From contig JAEZCG010000078.1 of NCBI GenBank assembly GCA_023430065.1, forward strand, positions 1 to 14,935: a DNA stretch of 14,935 nucleotides. The letters run 5' to 3'. A program made the position numbers and the translations under genes. Every line of letters begins with the position of its first letter. Position 1 is the stretch's first letter. This stretch comes from Pseudomonadota bacterium. Its GTDB lineage: Bacteria > Pseudomonadota > Gammaproteobacteria > Burkholderiales > SHXO01. A model generated the notes under the pieces. That model was given only the letters and a program-made list of their open reading frames with translations. It made no database searches and was not told the DNA's origin. Below are positions 1-7,560 of the stretch, in pieces.

Positions 1-831
1 CCCACGCTGGAGCTGATCAACGAGCGCTTCGCGCGGCTGCTGCGCGTCGAACTGTTCAACTTCACTCGCAGGAACACGGAGGTCTCCGTCGGTCCCGTGC
101 GGGTGCTGAAGTACTCCGAGTTCGTGCGCAATCTGGTCGTCCCGACCAATCTGAACGTGGTCCAGGCGCGACCGCTGCGCGGCTTCATGCTGATGGTGAT
201 CGAGCCCACGCTGATCTTCCAGGTCATCGATCACCTGTTCGGCGGGCAGGGCCGCTTTCACACGCGCGTCGAGGGACGCGACTTCACCGCGACGGAGATG
301 CGCGTCATCCGCCGTCTGCTCGACCTCGTGTTCGACAGCTACGGCAAGGCCTGGCAGCCTGTCCATGAGCTCGAGTTCGACTACGTGCGCTCGGAGATGA
401 ACACGCAGTTCGCGAATGTCGCCACGCCATCGGAGGTCGTGGTGGCGATGAGCTTCAGCATCGACCTGGGCAGCGGGGGTGGCGATTTTCACGTGTGCAT
501 CCCCTATGCTATGCTCGAACCGATTCGAAACGTCATCTACAGCAGCGTTCAGGCCGATCGTAGCGAGACCGACGAGCGGTGGACGGCACTGCTCTCCGCG
601 CACGTTTATGACGCGGAGGTCCAGGTGAAAGCGACACTGGCGACGGCGACCGTGACCTTGCGACAGCTGATGTCGCTTCAGCCTGGAGACGTGATTGCAC
701 TCGACCTGCCCGAATCCGTGAGTGCCGAAGTCGATGGCGTGCCGATCGTGCAGGGTCGCTACGGCGTGGTGAACGGGCACTACGCCCTCAAAGTGGATCG
801 ACCGCTGGGAAGTCACGGCGCGGACGGTTAG
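1..831 (+). CDS. fliM: Flagellar motor switch protein FliM (5' truncated by window edge)
   Basis: FliM is the middle part of the flagellar C-ring. It binds CheY-P and sets rotation direction together with FliG and FliN. The open frame runs from base 1, and the first residues visible (PTLELINERFARLLR) match the conserved stretch that follows the CheY-binding N-terminus, so roughly 50–60 residues are probably missing. The GTG at 97 is internal and is not the start. The central CheC-like domain includes the HLFGGQG stretch typical of FliM. The C-terminal SpoA domain (about the last 75 residues, from the VQVKATLATATVTL region) is the part that pairs with FliN. The stop at 829–831 is followed 18 bases later by fliN, consistent with one transcription unit. 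Codon use and GC are like the neighbours. The family call is secure; only the 5' end is unknown. Confidence 0.95.
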   Translation, partial: PTLELINERFARLLRVELFNFTRRNTEVSVGPVRVLKYSEFVRNLVVPTNLNVVQARPLRGFMLMVIEPTLIFQVIDHLFGGQGRFHTRVEGRDFTATEMRVIRRLLDLVFDSYGKAWQPVHELEFDYVRSEMNTQFANVATPSEVVVAMSFSIDLGSGGGDFHVCIPYAMLEPIRNVIYSSVQADRSETDERWTALLSAHVYDAEVQVKATLATATVTLRQLMSLQPGDVIALDLPESVSAEVDGVPIVQGRYGVVNGHYALKVDRPLGSHGADG

Positions 832-849
832 AAGCGGGACGGGTGGGCC

Positions 850-1272
850 ATGGCGGAGAGTGAAGCAGAGGGCGACATCAGCGCGGACGACTGGGCCGCA
901 GCAATGGCCGAACAGTCCGCCACCAGCGGTTCCGGCGGCGCCGCGCCCGAGTCCGCTCATGCACAGGTGTTTCCGGAACTGCGCTCCGAGGGCGCGGCCG
1001 GCGTTGCGCCCGAGCGCCTCGAGCTCATCCTGGACATCCCCGTGCACCTCACGGTCGAACTCGGCCGCACCAAGCTCGCCATTCGTAACCTCGTCCAGCT
1101 CGCTCAGGGTTCCATCGTGGAACTGGATCGGTTGGCCGGTGAACCGCTCGACGTGCTGGTCAACGGCTGCCTCATCGCCCAGGGCGAGGTCGTGGTCGTC
1201 AACGACAAGTTCGGCATCCGCTTGACGGACGTCATCGCGCCCGAAGAGCGCGTGCGACGACTGCAGCGGTGA
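850..1272 (+). CDS. fliN: Flagellar motor switch protein FliN
   Basis: FliN forms the base of the C-ring and receives export cargo through FliH. The 140-residue protein has an acidic, Ala-rich N-terminal segment containing DDWAAAMAEQ, a common FliN opening, and then a low-complexity linker. The SpoA (FliMN_C) domain at about residues 55–132 shows LDIPVHLTVELGRTKL, LAQGSIVELDRLAGEPLDVLVNG and GEVVVVNDKFGIRLTDV, all classic for the family. The ATG at 850 is preceded by a G-rich stretch (GGGACGGGTGG) that can serve as ribosome binding site. It lies between fliM and fliO, the usual order in flagellar operons. Length is normal. An overlapping +2 frame of 121 codons at 860–1225 is a shadow. Confidence 0.96.
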   Translation: MAESEAEGDISADDWAAAMAEQSATSGSGGAAPESAHAQVFPELRSEGAAGVAPERLELILDIPVHLTVELGRTKLAIRNLVQLAQGSIVELDRLAGEPLDVLVNGCLIAQGEVVVVNDKFGIRLTDVIAPEERVRRLQR

Positions 1273-1282
1273 CGCCTCTGTC

Positions 1283-1717
1283 ATGAGAAGGGCCGGACGG
1301 GCACACTTCCTGTGCCTGACCGTCGCCGCCGCCGGAATCGCCGTTTCGTCCTATGCCGCGGAGTCGCCTGCGGCCCCTTCGCATTCCGTCTTCAGCCTTC
1401 TGCAGGTCGTGTTCGCGTTACTCCTGGTGCTGGGGGCGATCGGCCTGTTCGCCTGGGCGCTGCGGCGATTCGCGCCCGGTCATGCCGGCGCGGGCGGTAT
1501 GCTCAAGGTGATCGGCGGCGTGATGGTCGGCCCGCGCGAGCGCCTGGTCGTGGTCGAAGTCGAGGACACCTGGCTGCTGCTCGGCGTCGCCTCGGGTCAC
1601 GTGACACTGGTGCATAGCATGCCCCGTCCGCCAGGGGAGACGGTGCAGCCGACCAACACCTCCGGATTCGCGCGCGTGCTGTCCCAGATGCGGCAGGGCC
1701 GCAGCGAGACGCGCTGA
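1283..1717 (+). CDS. fliO: Flagellar biosynthetic protein FliO
   Basis: FliO is a small membrane protein that helps the FliP/FliR core of the flagellar type III export gate to assemble. This 144-residue product has a hydrophobic N-terminus ending in SYAAES that looks like a cleavable signal peptide, as seen in several FliO proteins. A single strong membrane segment follows at about residues 37–60 (FSLLQVVFALLLVLGAIGLFAWAL). The cytoplasmic region contains the recognisable GPRERLVVVEVEDTWLLLGV stretch. Sequence conservation in FliO is low overall, so the call rests on this motif, the topology, and the position between fliN and fliP. The stop TGA at 1715–1717 directly abuts the fliP ATG (TGAATG), which suggests translational coupling. 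Confidence 0.92.
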   Translation: MRRAGRAHFLCLTVAAAGIAVSSYAAESPAAPSHSVFSLLQVVFALLLVLGAIGLFAWALRRFAPGHAGAGGMLKVIGGVMVGPRERLVVVEVEDTWLLLGVASGHVTLVHSMPRPPGETVQPTNTSGFARVLSQMRQGRSETR

Positions 1718-2476
1718 ATGCGCGCCGCGCCGTGGGGCCTCGCAGCGGGCATGGCGATCGCCGTGTCGTTTGCCGGCGAGGCAGCGGCCCAGGCGGCGCT
1801 GCCCGCCATCACCAGCGCGCCGGCACCCGGGGGAGGGCAGACGTTCTCGCTCACGCTGCAGACGCTGCTCTTTCTCACCTCGCTCACCTTCCTCCCCGCG
1901 ATCCTGCTGATGATGACGTCGTTCACGCGCATCGTCATCGTGCTGTCGCTCCTGCGCCAGGCCCTGGGAACGACCCAGGCACCGCCCAACCAGGTCCTGA
2001 TCGGACTCTCGCTGTTTCTCACGTTCTTCATCATGGGGCCGGTGTTCGAGCGCGTGTACCAGGAAGCCTACGTGCCGTTCTCGGAGCAGCGCATCGAGTT
2101 CTCGCAAGCGATCGAGCGCGCCGCGGTGCCGCTCAGACAGTTCATGCTGCGTCAGACGCGGCAATCCGACCTTGCCCTGTTCGCCCGTCTCGCCGGCGCG
2201 CCGGAGCTTCAAAGCCCGGACGACGTGCCGATGCGAGTGCTGGTGCCCGCATTCGCGATCAGCGAGCTGAAGACTGCGTTCCAGATCGGCTTCATCGTGT
2301 TCATCCCTTTTCTCATCATCGATCTGGTGGTCGCGAGTGTGCTGATGTCCATGGGCATGATGATGCTCTCTCCGGTCATCATCTCCCTGCCGTTCAAGCT
2401 CATGCTGTTCGTGCTCGTCGACGGATGGAATCTGCTGATCGGCTCGCTGGTGCAGACCTTCTATACGGGGCCTTGA
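1718..2476 (+). CDS. fliP: Flagellar type III export gate protein FliP
   Basis: FliP is the main component of the FliP5Q4R1 export channel in the centre of the flagellar basal body. The 252-residue protein begins with a signal-peptide-like stretch (to about residue 25, [10 protein letters not shown]), which is usual for FliP. Next comes the highly conserved [30 protein letters not shown], then [21 protein letters not shown]. The C-terminal half carries [30 protein letters not shown] and [17 protein letters not shown], diagnostic for the family. Four hydrophobic segments are visible. The start codon immediately follows the fliO stop, and fliQ starts four bases after the fliP stop. A second long frame (1732–2484) on the same strand is a GC-driven shadow. 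Confidence 0.98.
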   Translation: MRAAPWGLAAGMAIAVSFAGEAAAQAALPAITSAPAPGGGQTFSLTLQTLLFLTSLTFLPAILLMMTSFTRIVIVLSLLRQALGTTQAPPNQVLIGLSLFLTFFIMGPVFERVYQEAYVPFSEQRIEFSQAIERAAVPLRQFMLRQTRQSDLALFARLAGAPELQSPDDVPMRVLVPAFAISELKTAFQIGFIVFIPFLIIDLVVASVLMSMGMMMLSPVIISLPFKLMLFVLVDGWNLLIGSLVQTFYTGP

Positions 2477-2480
2477 GCGC

Positions 2481-2750
2481 ATGAATCCAGAGATCGTGCT
2501 GAACATCGTGCAGCAGGCGCTGGAAGTCACCCTGCTGGTCTCTGCGCCGCTGCTCCTGACCGCGCTCGGCACGGGATTGCTGGTCAGCATCTTTCAGGCG
2601 GCTACGCAGATCAACGAGATGACGCTCTCGTTCATACCGAAGCTGGTGGCGATCTTCGCCGTGGCCGTCCTGGCCGGCCCCTGGATGATCGGCGTGATCG
2701 TGGATTTCACCCGCCGGCTGTTCGTGTCGCTCCCCACGGTGATCGGATAG
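2481..2750 (+). CDS. fliQ: Flagellar type III export gate protein FliQ
   Basis: FliQ is a two-helix membrane protein that wraps around the FliP/FliR channel of the flagellar export apparatus. The 89 residues match the normal family length. The first hydrophobic hairpin contains ALEVTLLVSAPLLLTALGTGLLVSIFQAATQINEMTLSF, of which the QAATQINEMTL segment is the family signature. The second hairpin is VAIFAVAVLAGPWMIGVIVDF. The gene sits four bases after fliP and 18 bases before fliR, in the standard fliPQR order. A GAAGGGTGG stretch in the fliQ–fliR gap could be the ribosome binding site of fliR. Confidence 0.97.
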   Translation: MNPEIVLNIVQQALEVTLLVSAPLLLTALGTGLLVSIFQAATQINEMTLSFIPKLVAIFAVAVLAGPWMIGVIVDFTRRLFVSLPTVIG

Positions 2751-2768
2751 GAAGGGTGGCGGCAGCGG

Positions 2769-3557
2769 ATGCTCGAGATCTCGACCGCACAGTGGTACGC
2801 GTGGATCGCCGCGTTCCTGTTTCCGTTTCTGCGCGTACTGGGCGTCCTGATCGCCGATCCGCTGTTCGGCAACAATGTCACCCCCATCGCCGCGAAGGTG
2901 GGCCTTGCCGTCTTCATCACCCTGCTGCTCGCGCCGGTGCTGCCGCCGATGCCGAACGTCGAGCCGGCGTCGGCGCAGGGCGTCCTGATCGGGGTGCAGC
3001 AGCTGCTGATCGGGCTCGGCATGGGCTTCGCCGTGCGCATCGCGCTTACCGCGGCAGAGACAGCGGGCCAACTGGCCGGGCTGCAGATGGGCCTGGGTTT
3101 CGCCGTCTTCTTCGACCCGCAGACGAGTGCGCAGACCGCCGTCGTCGGGCAGTTCGTCGGCCTGTTCGCGATCCTCGTTTTTCTCTCCGTCAACGGTCAT
3201 TTCGTCGTGCTGACCGCGTTGAGCGAGAGCTTCCGCCTCCTGCCGGTCGAACTCGGACCGGTGCAGGCGCTGGGTTGGCGCACGCTCGTGGAGTGGGGCA
3301 GCGTGATCTTCAGCGCTGGCGTGCTGATCTCGCTGCCGGTGGTGGGCGCCGTGCTGGTCGCAAACGTCGCGGTGGGTGTGATGTCGCGCGCCGCGCCGCA
3401 GCTGAACGTCTTCGCCATCGGCTTTCCCATCACGCTCGTGACCGGGCTCGTCGCGCTGTATCTCGCGGCGCCCTACATCGGCCCTGCGCTGGCGGGCTTG
3501 TTCGAACAGGCGATGTACGCGATCGACAGACTTCTGCGCGCGCTTCTGGCACGCTGA
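2769..3557 (+). CDS. fliR: Flagellar type III export gate protein FliR
   Basis: FliR is the single-copy subunit that completes the FliPQR export channel. The 262-residue product has about six hydrophobic segments. It carries the conserved FPFLRVLGVLIADPLFGN near the N-terminus, VRIALTAAETAGQLAGLQMGLGFAVFFDP in the middle, and LNVFAIGFPITLVTGLVALYL towards the C-terminus. FliR can be fused to FlhB in some bacteria; here it ends at a normal length with no fusion. The ATG at 2769 is favoured over the earlier, differently framed ATG at 2756, which opens an Arg/Ala-rich shadow frame. This is the last flagellar gene on the visible side of the operon; the next gene starts four bases after its stop. 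Confidence 0.97.
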   Translation: MLEISTAQWYAWIAAFLFPFLRVLGVLIADPLFGNNVTPIAAKVGLAVFITLLLAPVLPPMPNVEPASAQGVLIGVQQLLIGLGMGFAVRIALTAAETAGQLAGLQMGLGFAVFFDPQTSAQTAVVGQFVGLFAILVFLSVNGHFVVLTALSESFRLLPVELGPVQALGWRTLVEWGSVIFSAGVLISLPVVGAVLVANVAVGVMSRAAPQLNVFAIGFPITLVTGLVALYLAAPYIGPALAGLFEQAMYAIDRLLRALLAR

Positions 3558-3561
3558 GACG

Positions 3562-4104
3562 GTGATCGCTACTTCGCCGCCTTCCGATTGGGTACGACGT
3601 TTCGCCCCGCTCGTCCCCGGATCCTTGCCCGTGCTCGACGTTGCCTGTGGCGCGGGCCGCCATGCACAGTTCTTCGCCGCGACCGGGCGCACCGTGCTCG
3701 GCGTGGATCGAGACCTCGCCGCGCTTGCCTCGCTCGCCGGCATTGCGTGCGTGCACCCCGTCTGCGCCGACCTCGAGGGCGGACCCTGGCCGTTCGTGCC
3801 TGGCGGATTCGGCGCCGTCGTGGTGACCAACTATCTGCACCGGCCGCTGTTTCCATCCCTGCGCAGCGCCCTTGCTCCGGGAGGCTTGCTGATCTACGAG
3901 ACCTTCGCGTCGGGCAACGAGCGCTACGGACGGCCGGCGAACCCGGACTTCCTTCTCCTGCCCGGAGAATTGCTGCGCATGGCCGAAGGCCTGCGCATAT
4001 TGGCCTACGAGGACTGCTACACGACGCGTCCGAAGCCGGCACTGGTGCAGCGCGTCTGCGCGATCGCGGCGTGCGACGTGCCGGCAAGCGCGCTCGACGA
4101 GTGA
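3562..4104 (+). CDS. Class I SAM-dependent methyltransferase, substrate unknown
   Basis: This 180-residue protein has the Rossmann-type methyltransferase motif I at residues 24–34 (VLDVACGAGRH), followed by an acidic end of strand 2 (GVDRD) and a D-L motif II region (CADLEGGPWPF). The motif around VVVTNYLHRPLFPSL matches the post-motif region of small stand-alone methyltransferases. It is short for the fold and has no extra domain that would reveal the substrate. The GTG at 3562 is taken as start because it lies four bases after the fliR stop and gives a complete N-terminus before motif I; initiation from GTG implies modest translation or coupling to fliR. Whether it belongs functionally to the flagellar block or to dapA, 73 bases downstream, cannot be told from the sequence. 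Confidence 0.85.
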   Translation: MIATSPPSDWVRRFAPLVPGSLPVLDVACGAGRHAQFFAATGRTVLGVDRDLAALASLAGIACVHPVCADLEGGPWPFVPGGFGAVVVTNYLHRPLFPSLRSALAPGGLLIYETFASGNERYGRPANPDFLLLPGELLRMAEGLRILAYEDCYTTRPKPALVQRVCAIAACDVPASALDE

Positions 4105-4129
4105 ACCCCGGGGTGGCTTCGGTTAAACT
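4101..4129 (+). promoter_or_regulatory. Weak candidate sigma-70 promoter for dapA
   Basis: In the 73-base gap before dapA there is a TAAACT hexamer (4124–4129), four of six matches to TATAAT. At 17-base spacing lies GTGAAC (4101–4106), three of six matches to TTGACA. Spacing and location suit a dapA promoter, but the -35 box is poor and overlaps the end of the methyltransferase gene. This is inference from pattern only. Confidence 0.35.
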
Positions 4130-4177
4130 ACCGGCCTTGCGAATGCGCCGCGCTAGGCGCATCCCTCGGAGGAGATC

Positions 4178-5071
4178 ATGTTGAGAGGCAGTCTGGTCGC
4201 GATCGTGACCCCGATGCACGAGGACGGAAGCCTCGACCTCGACGCGTTCCGCCGACTGGTCGACTGGCACCTCGAGGAGGGTACCGACGGCATCGTGGTG
4301 GTCGGCACCACGGGCGAATCTCCGACCGTCGACTTCGAGGAACACTGTCTCCTGATCAAGACGACGGTGGAGCAGGTGCGCGGCCGCGTACCCGTCATTG
4401 CCGGCACCGGCGCAAATTCCACGCGTGAAGCGATCGAGTTGCAGGCGTTTGCCAAGAAGGCGGGCGCGGACCTGACCCTGTCGGTGGTTCCCTACTACAA
4501 CAAGCCCACGCAGGAGGGGTTGTACCGCCATTTCAGGGCGATCGCCGAGGCCGTGGACATTCCCATGATCGTGTACAACGTGCCCGGCCGCACGGTGTGC
4601 GACATGCACAACGACACGGCGATCCGGCTCGCCCAGGTGCCGAACGTGGTCGGCATCAAGGATGCGACCGGCAACATGGAACGCGGCTCGGAATTGATCC
4701 GTCGCGCGCCGAAGGAGTTCGCCGTCTACAGTGGCGACGATGCGACCTGCCTGGCGCTCACCCTGCTGGGCGGAGATGGGGTGATTTCGGTGACGGCCAA
4801 CGTCGCGCCCCGGGCGATGGCGCAGATGTGCAAGGCGGCTCTCGCCGGTGATCTGGTGCTTGCCCGGTCGCTCAACAACAGCCTGCTCGGCCTGCACCGT
4901 CACCTGTTCGTCGAGGCGAACCCGATTCCGGTGAAGTGGGTGCTGCAGCAGATGGGGCGCATCCCGCCTGGTATCCGACTTCCGCTCACGCCCCTGTCGT
5001 CGTCGTTCCACGACCTGCTGCGTTCGGCGATGGAGCAGGCGCAGCTCGGCGCGCAGCCGCAGCTAGCGTGA
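4178..5071 (+). CDS. dapA: 4-hydroxy-tetrahydrodipicolinate synthase DapA
   Basis: DapA condenses pyruvate with aspartate-semialdehyde in the first committed step to diaminopimelate and lysine. The 297-residue (beta/alpha)8 enzyme shows every key residue at the positions known for the E. coli protein. Thr44–Thr45 lie in GTTGES, Tyr107 in YYNKPTQEG, and Tyr133 and Arg138 in IVYNVPGRT. The Schiff-base Lys161 is in [10 protein letters not shown]. The conserved SGDDA loop follows. The start ATG at 4178 is preceded by a strong ribosome binding site, GGAGGAG, about six bases upstream. bamC starts 31 bases after the stop, the arrangement also seen in E. coli and many proteobacteria. Length is standard and nothing suggests loss of activity. 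Confidence 0.98.
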   Translation: MLRGSLVAIVTPMHEDGSLDLDAFRRLVDWHLEEGTDGIVVVGTTGESPTVDFEEHCLLIKTTVEQVRGRVPVIAGTGANSTREAIELQAFAKKAGADLTLSVVPYYNKPTQEGLYRHFRAIAEAVDIPMIVYNVPGRTVCDMHNDTAIRLAQVPNVVGIKDATGNMERGSELIRRAPKEFAVYSGDDATCLALTLLGGDGVISVTANVAPRAMAQMCKAALAGDLVLARSLNNSLLGLHRHLFVEANPIPVKWVLQQMGRIPPGIRLPLTPLSSSFHDLLRSAMEQAQLGAQPQLA

Positions 5072-5102
5072 TTGCCGGCAAGATGACTCTTACCTGGACC
5101 AC

Positions 5103-6233
5103 ATGACGCGCAGACCCGCAGTTGCCTGGCTGTTGCTGGGCATGCTTCTCGTAGCCGGATGCTCGAGGACGATCGTCCCCACCAAGAAGGTCGATTACAA
5201 GACGGCGCGTGAGACCGCGCCCCTCGAGATTCCCCCGGAGCTTCCCGCACCCAGCGCAAGCGACCGCTTCTCGCTGCCGAATGCGCCGGTGCGCGGCGCG
5301 GCGACATACTCGGAATATCAACAGGACCGGCCGCGCGTGCAGAGCGCGGACGTCCTGCAACCGGTCGACGGTGCGCGCATCGAGCGCGCCGGGACTCAGC
5401 GCTGGCTCGTGGTGGACCAGCCTGCCGAGGCGGTGTGGCCGGTGCTGCGCGAGTTCTGGCAGGAGCAGGGATTTCTCCTCGCCCTCGAAGATCAGGGCTT
5501 GGGCATCATGGAGACCGACTGGGCGGAGAATCGGGCGAAGATCCCGCAGTCCTTCCTGCGAAACATCATCGGCAAGGTCATCGACCAGGCCTACTCGAGC
5601 CCCGAGATGGACCGCTTCAAGACGCGTATCGAGCGCCGTCGCGACGGGACCGGGACCGAGGTCTTCATCACGCATCGTGGTGCCTACGAGATGTACGTGG
5701 CCGATGCCAACGTGCGCCAGTCGGGGCGGACGGTGTGGCAGCCGCGGGCGCCGGATCCGGACCTCGAGGCGGAGATGCTGACTCGCCTGATGGTGCGCCT
5801 GGGCACGCCTGCAGAGACCGCGCAGGCAAACGTGAAGGCGGCGAAGATCGAGCCGCGCGCCACGCTCGGCAAGTCGGCCGACGGCGGCACGGTGTTGATG
5901 CTCAAGGACGACTTCGATCGCGCCTGGCGTCGCGTCGGACTGTCCCTGGACCGTCTCGGCTTCTCCGTCCAGGACCGGGACCGCGCGGCCGGCGTGTTCT
6001 TCGTGCGCTACCTGGAGCCGCCCTCGCCCAACAAGGAGGAACCGGGCCTCCTTTCCCGCCTGGCATTCTGGAAGAAGGACGAGCAGCAACCCAACAAGCC
6101 GGCCGATTACCGGGTCGCCGTGGCCCAGGCAGGGGGGGGGTCGCAGGTCACCGTGCTGGGTGCGGATGGCAACGCGAAGGAGTCCGACGCCGCCAACCGG
6201 ATGCTTGCAATCCTTCAGGAAGACCTGCGCTAG
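5103..6233 (+). CDS. bamC: Outer membrane assembly lipoprotein BamC (NlpB/DapX family)
   Basis: BamC is an accessory lipoprotein of the BAM complex that inserts beta-barrel proteins into the outer membrane. The 376-residue protein starts with a short lipoprotein signal peptide whose lipobox is LVAGC, with Cys20 as lipidation site. Ser follows it, with no Asp at +2, which agrees with outer-membrane sorting. An unstructured, Pro-rich segment with the conserved EIPPEL precedes two helix-grip domains, about residues 95–215 (RWLVVDQPAEAVWPVLREFW) and 260–376 (LMLKDDFDRAWRRVGLSLDRLGF). The ATG at 5103 has no obvious Shine-Dalgarno. A run of nine G (6132–6140) encodes Gly344–346 close to the C-terminus; the frame continues correctly beyond it. 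Its place after dapA supports the call. Confidence 0.93.
   Translation: MTRRPAVAWLLLGMLLVAGCSRTIVPTKKVDYKTARETAPLEIPPELPAPSASDRFSLPNAPVRGAATYSEYQQDRPRVQSADVLQPVDGARIERAGTQRWLVVDQPAEAVWPVLREFWQEQGFLLALEDQGLGIMETDWAENRAKIPQSFLRNIIGKVIDQAYSSPEMDRFKTRIERRRDGTGTEVFITHRGAYEMYVADANVRQSGRTVWQPRAPDPDLEAEMLTRLMVRLGTPAETAQANVKAAKIEPRATLGKSADGGTVLMLKDDFDRAWRRVGLSLDRLGFSVQDRDRAAGVFFVRYLEPPSPNKEEPGLLSRLAFWKKDEQQPNKPADYRVAVAQAGGGSQVTVLGADGNAKESDAANRMLAILQEDLR
6132..6140 (+). repeat. Nine-G homopolymer inside bamC
   Basis: A run of nine consecutive G residues encodes three glycines in the last tenth of bamC. The frame before and after the run fits a normal BamC C-terminus, so the nine-G version is the functional one. 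A run of this length can slip in replication or be misread in sequencing. Confidence 0.9.
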
Positions 6234-6286
6234 TGGGCGTCCGGCCCGCTTCGGACCGCTCTGGCTGAACGCAGTCCCTCGCATCG

Positions 6287-7051
6287 ATGCGCTTTGCACT
6301 GCTGGGCAGCGGAAGCCAGGGCAACGGTCTGGTCGTGCAGAGCGGGGACACGCGCCTGTTGCTCGACTGCGGGTTCGGCCTGAACGAGACGATGCGTCGC
6401 CTCGCGCGGCTCGGCGTCGAGCCGGACCAGCTCACTGCAATCCTCGTCACGCACGAACACGACGACCACATCGGTGGCGTAGCCCGGTTGTCGCGCAAGT
6501 TCGGCGTGCCGGTCTGGCTCACGCCGGGTACGTTGCGCGGGGTCGAGGCCTTGTTCCAGGACGTGTCCCTGCACTTCGTCGAATCCTACGCCCCGGTATG
6601 CATCGGGGAAATCGAGGTGCGGCCGTTCCCGGTGCCGCACGACGCGCGGGAGCCTGCACAGTTCGTGTTCGGCGACGGGCAGGACGTCCTGGGCGTGCTG
6701 ACCGACGCCGGTTGTATCACGCCGACCATCGTGCGCGAGTTGGATGGCTGCAACGCCCTGGTGATCGAGTGCAATCACGATAGCGGGCTGCTCGCTCAGG
6801 GAGACTACCCGCCCTCGCTCAAACAGCGCATCGCCGGCCGCTTCGGGCATCTGGACAACGATGCTGCGGCCACGCTGCTCGGAAGCATCGCGCGCGACAA
6901 GCTACGGCATGTCGTCGCCGCACACCTGAGCGAGAGCAACAACCGGCCGGCATTGGCCAGGGCCGCCCTGGCCGGCGTCCTGAACTGCAGCCAAGACTGG
7001 ATCGGGGTCGCCGGTCAGGAAACCGGGCTCGACTGGCGTCAGTTGCGCTGA
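6287..7051 (+). CDS. Metallo-beta-lactamase-fold hydrolase, YycJ/WalJ-like
   Basis: This 254-residue protein belongs to the metallo-beta-lactamase fold superfamily. It opens with FALLGSGSQGNGLVVQSGDTRLLLDCG, typical of YycJ/WalJ-like enzymes that act on nucleic acid or phosphodiester substrates. The metal-binding HxHxDH motif is THEHDDHIGG with His56, His58, Asp60 and His61. His118 (VPHDAREP) and Asp140 (VLTDAGC) are likely further ligands. The last ligand is probably the His in VVAAHLSESNN. The catalytic set therefore looks complete. The gene follows bamC by 53 bases on the same strand and ends at the shared terminator region. The conserved order dapA–bamC–this gene is common in betaproteobacteria, but no direct functional link is known to me. 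The exact substrate is not inferable. Confidence 0.88.
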   Translation: MRFALLGSGSQGNGLVVQSGDTRLLLDCGFGLNETMRRLARLGVEPDQLTAILVTHEHDDHIGGVARLSRKFGVPVWLTPGTLRGVEALFQDVSLHFVESYAPVCIGEIEVRPFPVPHDAREPAQFVFGDGQDVLGVLTDAGCITPTIVRELDGCNALVIECNHDSGLLAQGDYPPSLKQRIAGRFGHLDNDAAATLLGSIARDKLRHVVAAHLSESNNRPALARAALAGVLNCSQDWIGVAGQETGLDWRQLR

Positions 7052-7068
7052 GCCAGCCGGATCCTCGC

Positions 7069-7094
7069 AAAAAAAAGACCGGCCGAAGCCGGTC
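7069..7094 (-). terminator. Rho-independent terminator with UUCG tetraloop (possibly bidirectional)
   Basis: Read on the minus strand, GACCGGC–TTCG–GCCGGTC forms a seven-pair GC-rich stem closed by a C(UUCG)G tetraloop and is followed directly by eight T. This is a textbook intrinsic terminator for the leftward lipoprotein gene at 7117–7350. On the plus strand the same stem is followed only by CTTTCC, so it may end the dapA–bamC–hydrolase transcript less efficiently. Confidence 0.93.
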
Positions 7095-7116
7095 CTTTCC
7101 AGCGTCTGAAACGCCG

Positions 7117-7350
7117 TTACTCTTGCTTCTCTTCTTCGACAGGGGCCGGGGCCGGTTCGCCGGTGGCGTCGGCAGGCGCGGCATCCGTGGGAGCGGATTC
7201 GACGCTGTCGGCCGGCGCGGGCTCGATGGGAGCCGGCGCGGGTTCTTCGGCAGCCGGTGCGGGCGGCGGGGCGGGCGGGGCCTCTTCTTCCTTGCCGCAG
7301 GCGGCGACGGTCACTGCCAGGATGGCACCAACGAGAAGGCCGTATTTCAT
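7117..7350 (-). CDS. Small Pro/Ala/Glu-rich predicted lipoprotein
   Basis: This 77-residue product has a Lys-positive, hydrophobic signal peptide (MKYGLLVGAILAVTVAAC) with a lipobox ending at Cys18. The mature part is made almost only of Ala, Pro and Glu, with some Asp, Ser and Thr, and is strongly acidic (KEEE after the Cys, EEEKQE at the end). No domain is recognisable; it is probably a short disordered tether in the periplasm anchored to a membrane. A good ribosome binding site (AAGGAA) sits a few bases before the ATG on the minus strand, and the strong terminator just after the stop supports a real, separately transcribed gene. Small lipoproteins of this composition are common in proteobacteria and poorly characterised; I assign no function. 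Confidence 0.8.
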   Translation of the reverse strand: MKYGLLVGAILAVTVAACGKEEEAPPAPPPAPAAEEPAPAPIEPAPADSVESAPTDAAPADATGEPAPAPVEEEKQE

Positions 7351-7394
7351 CTATTTTCCTTGATGAGAACTGAATGTGTTTGGGGGAGGAATCC

Positions 7395-7415
7395 AGCCAG
7401 TTCCTACAACTGGCT
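7395..7415. repeat. Inverted repeat upstream of the small lipoprotein gene
   Basis: AGCCAGTT–CCTAC–AACTGGCT is a perfect eight-base inverted repeat with a five-base loop, 45 bases upstream of the lipoprotein start. It has no T-run on either side, so it is more likely an operator or a 5'-leader hairpin than a terminator. The rest of the 210-base gap (7351–7560) shows no further gene and no convincing promoter boxes. Confidence 0.6.
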
Positions 7416-7560
7416 CAGCTTTCATCCGGGTTGCTTGCTAGGACGTAAGCTTAACTGACAAGGATATCAACTCTGCACGATAATTCCAGTGCCATGTGCA
7501 CAAAAACAACATGTGCGCGCTTTCCGCCCGAGCGCCGTATCTGACCGTCGCTTCTCGGCG

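Noticed and set aside
1418..3830. Long minus-strand open frames (1418–2590 and 2400–3830) opposite fliO–fliR and the start of the methyltransferase gene
   Set aside because: Their products are His/Arg/Gln/Glu-rich with no domain, and they lie opposite clearly conserved flagellar genes. This is the usual antisense shadow of high-GC coding sequence.
3569..6299. Long minus-strand frames (3569–5011 and 4986–6299) opposite the methyltransferase, dapA and bamC
   Set aside because: Arg/His-rich low-quality proteins without motifs; the plus-strand genes have intact catalytic residues and ribosome binding sites.
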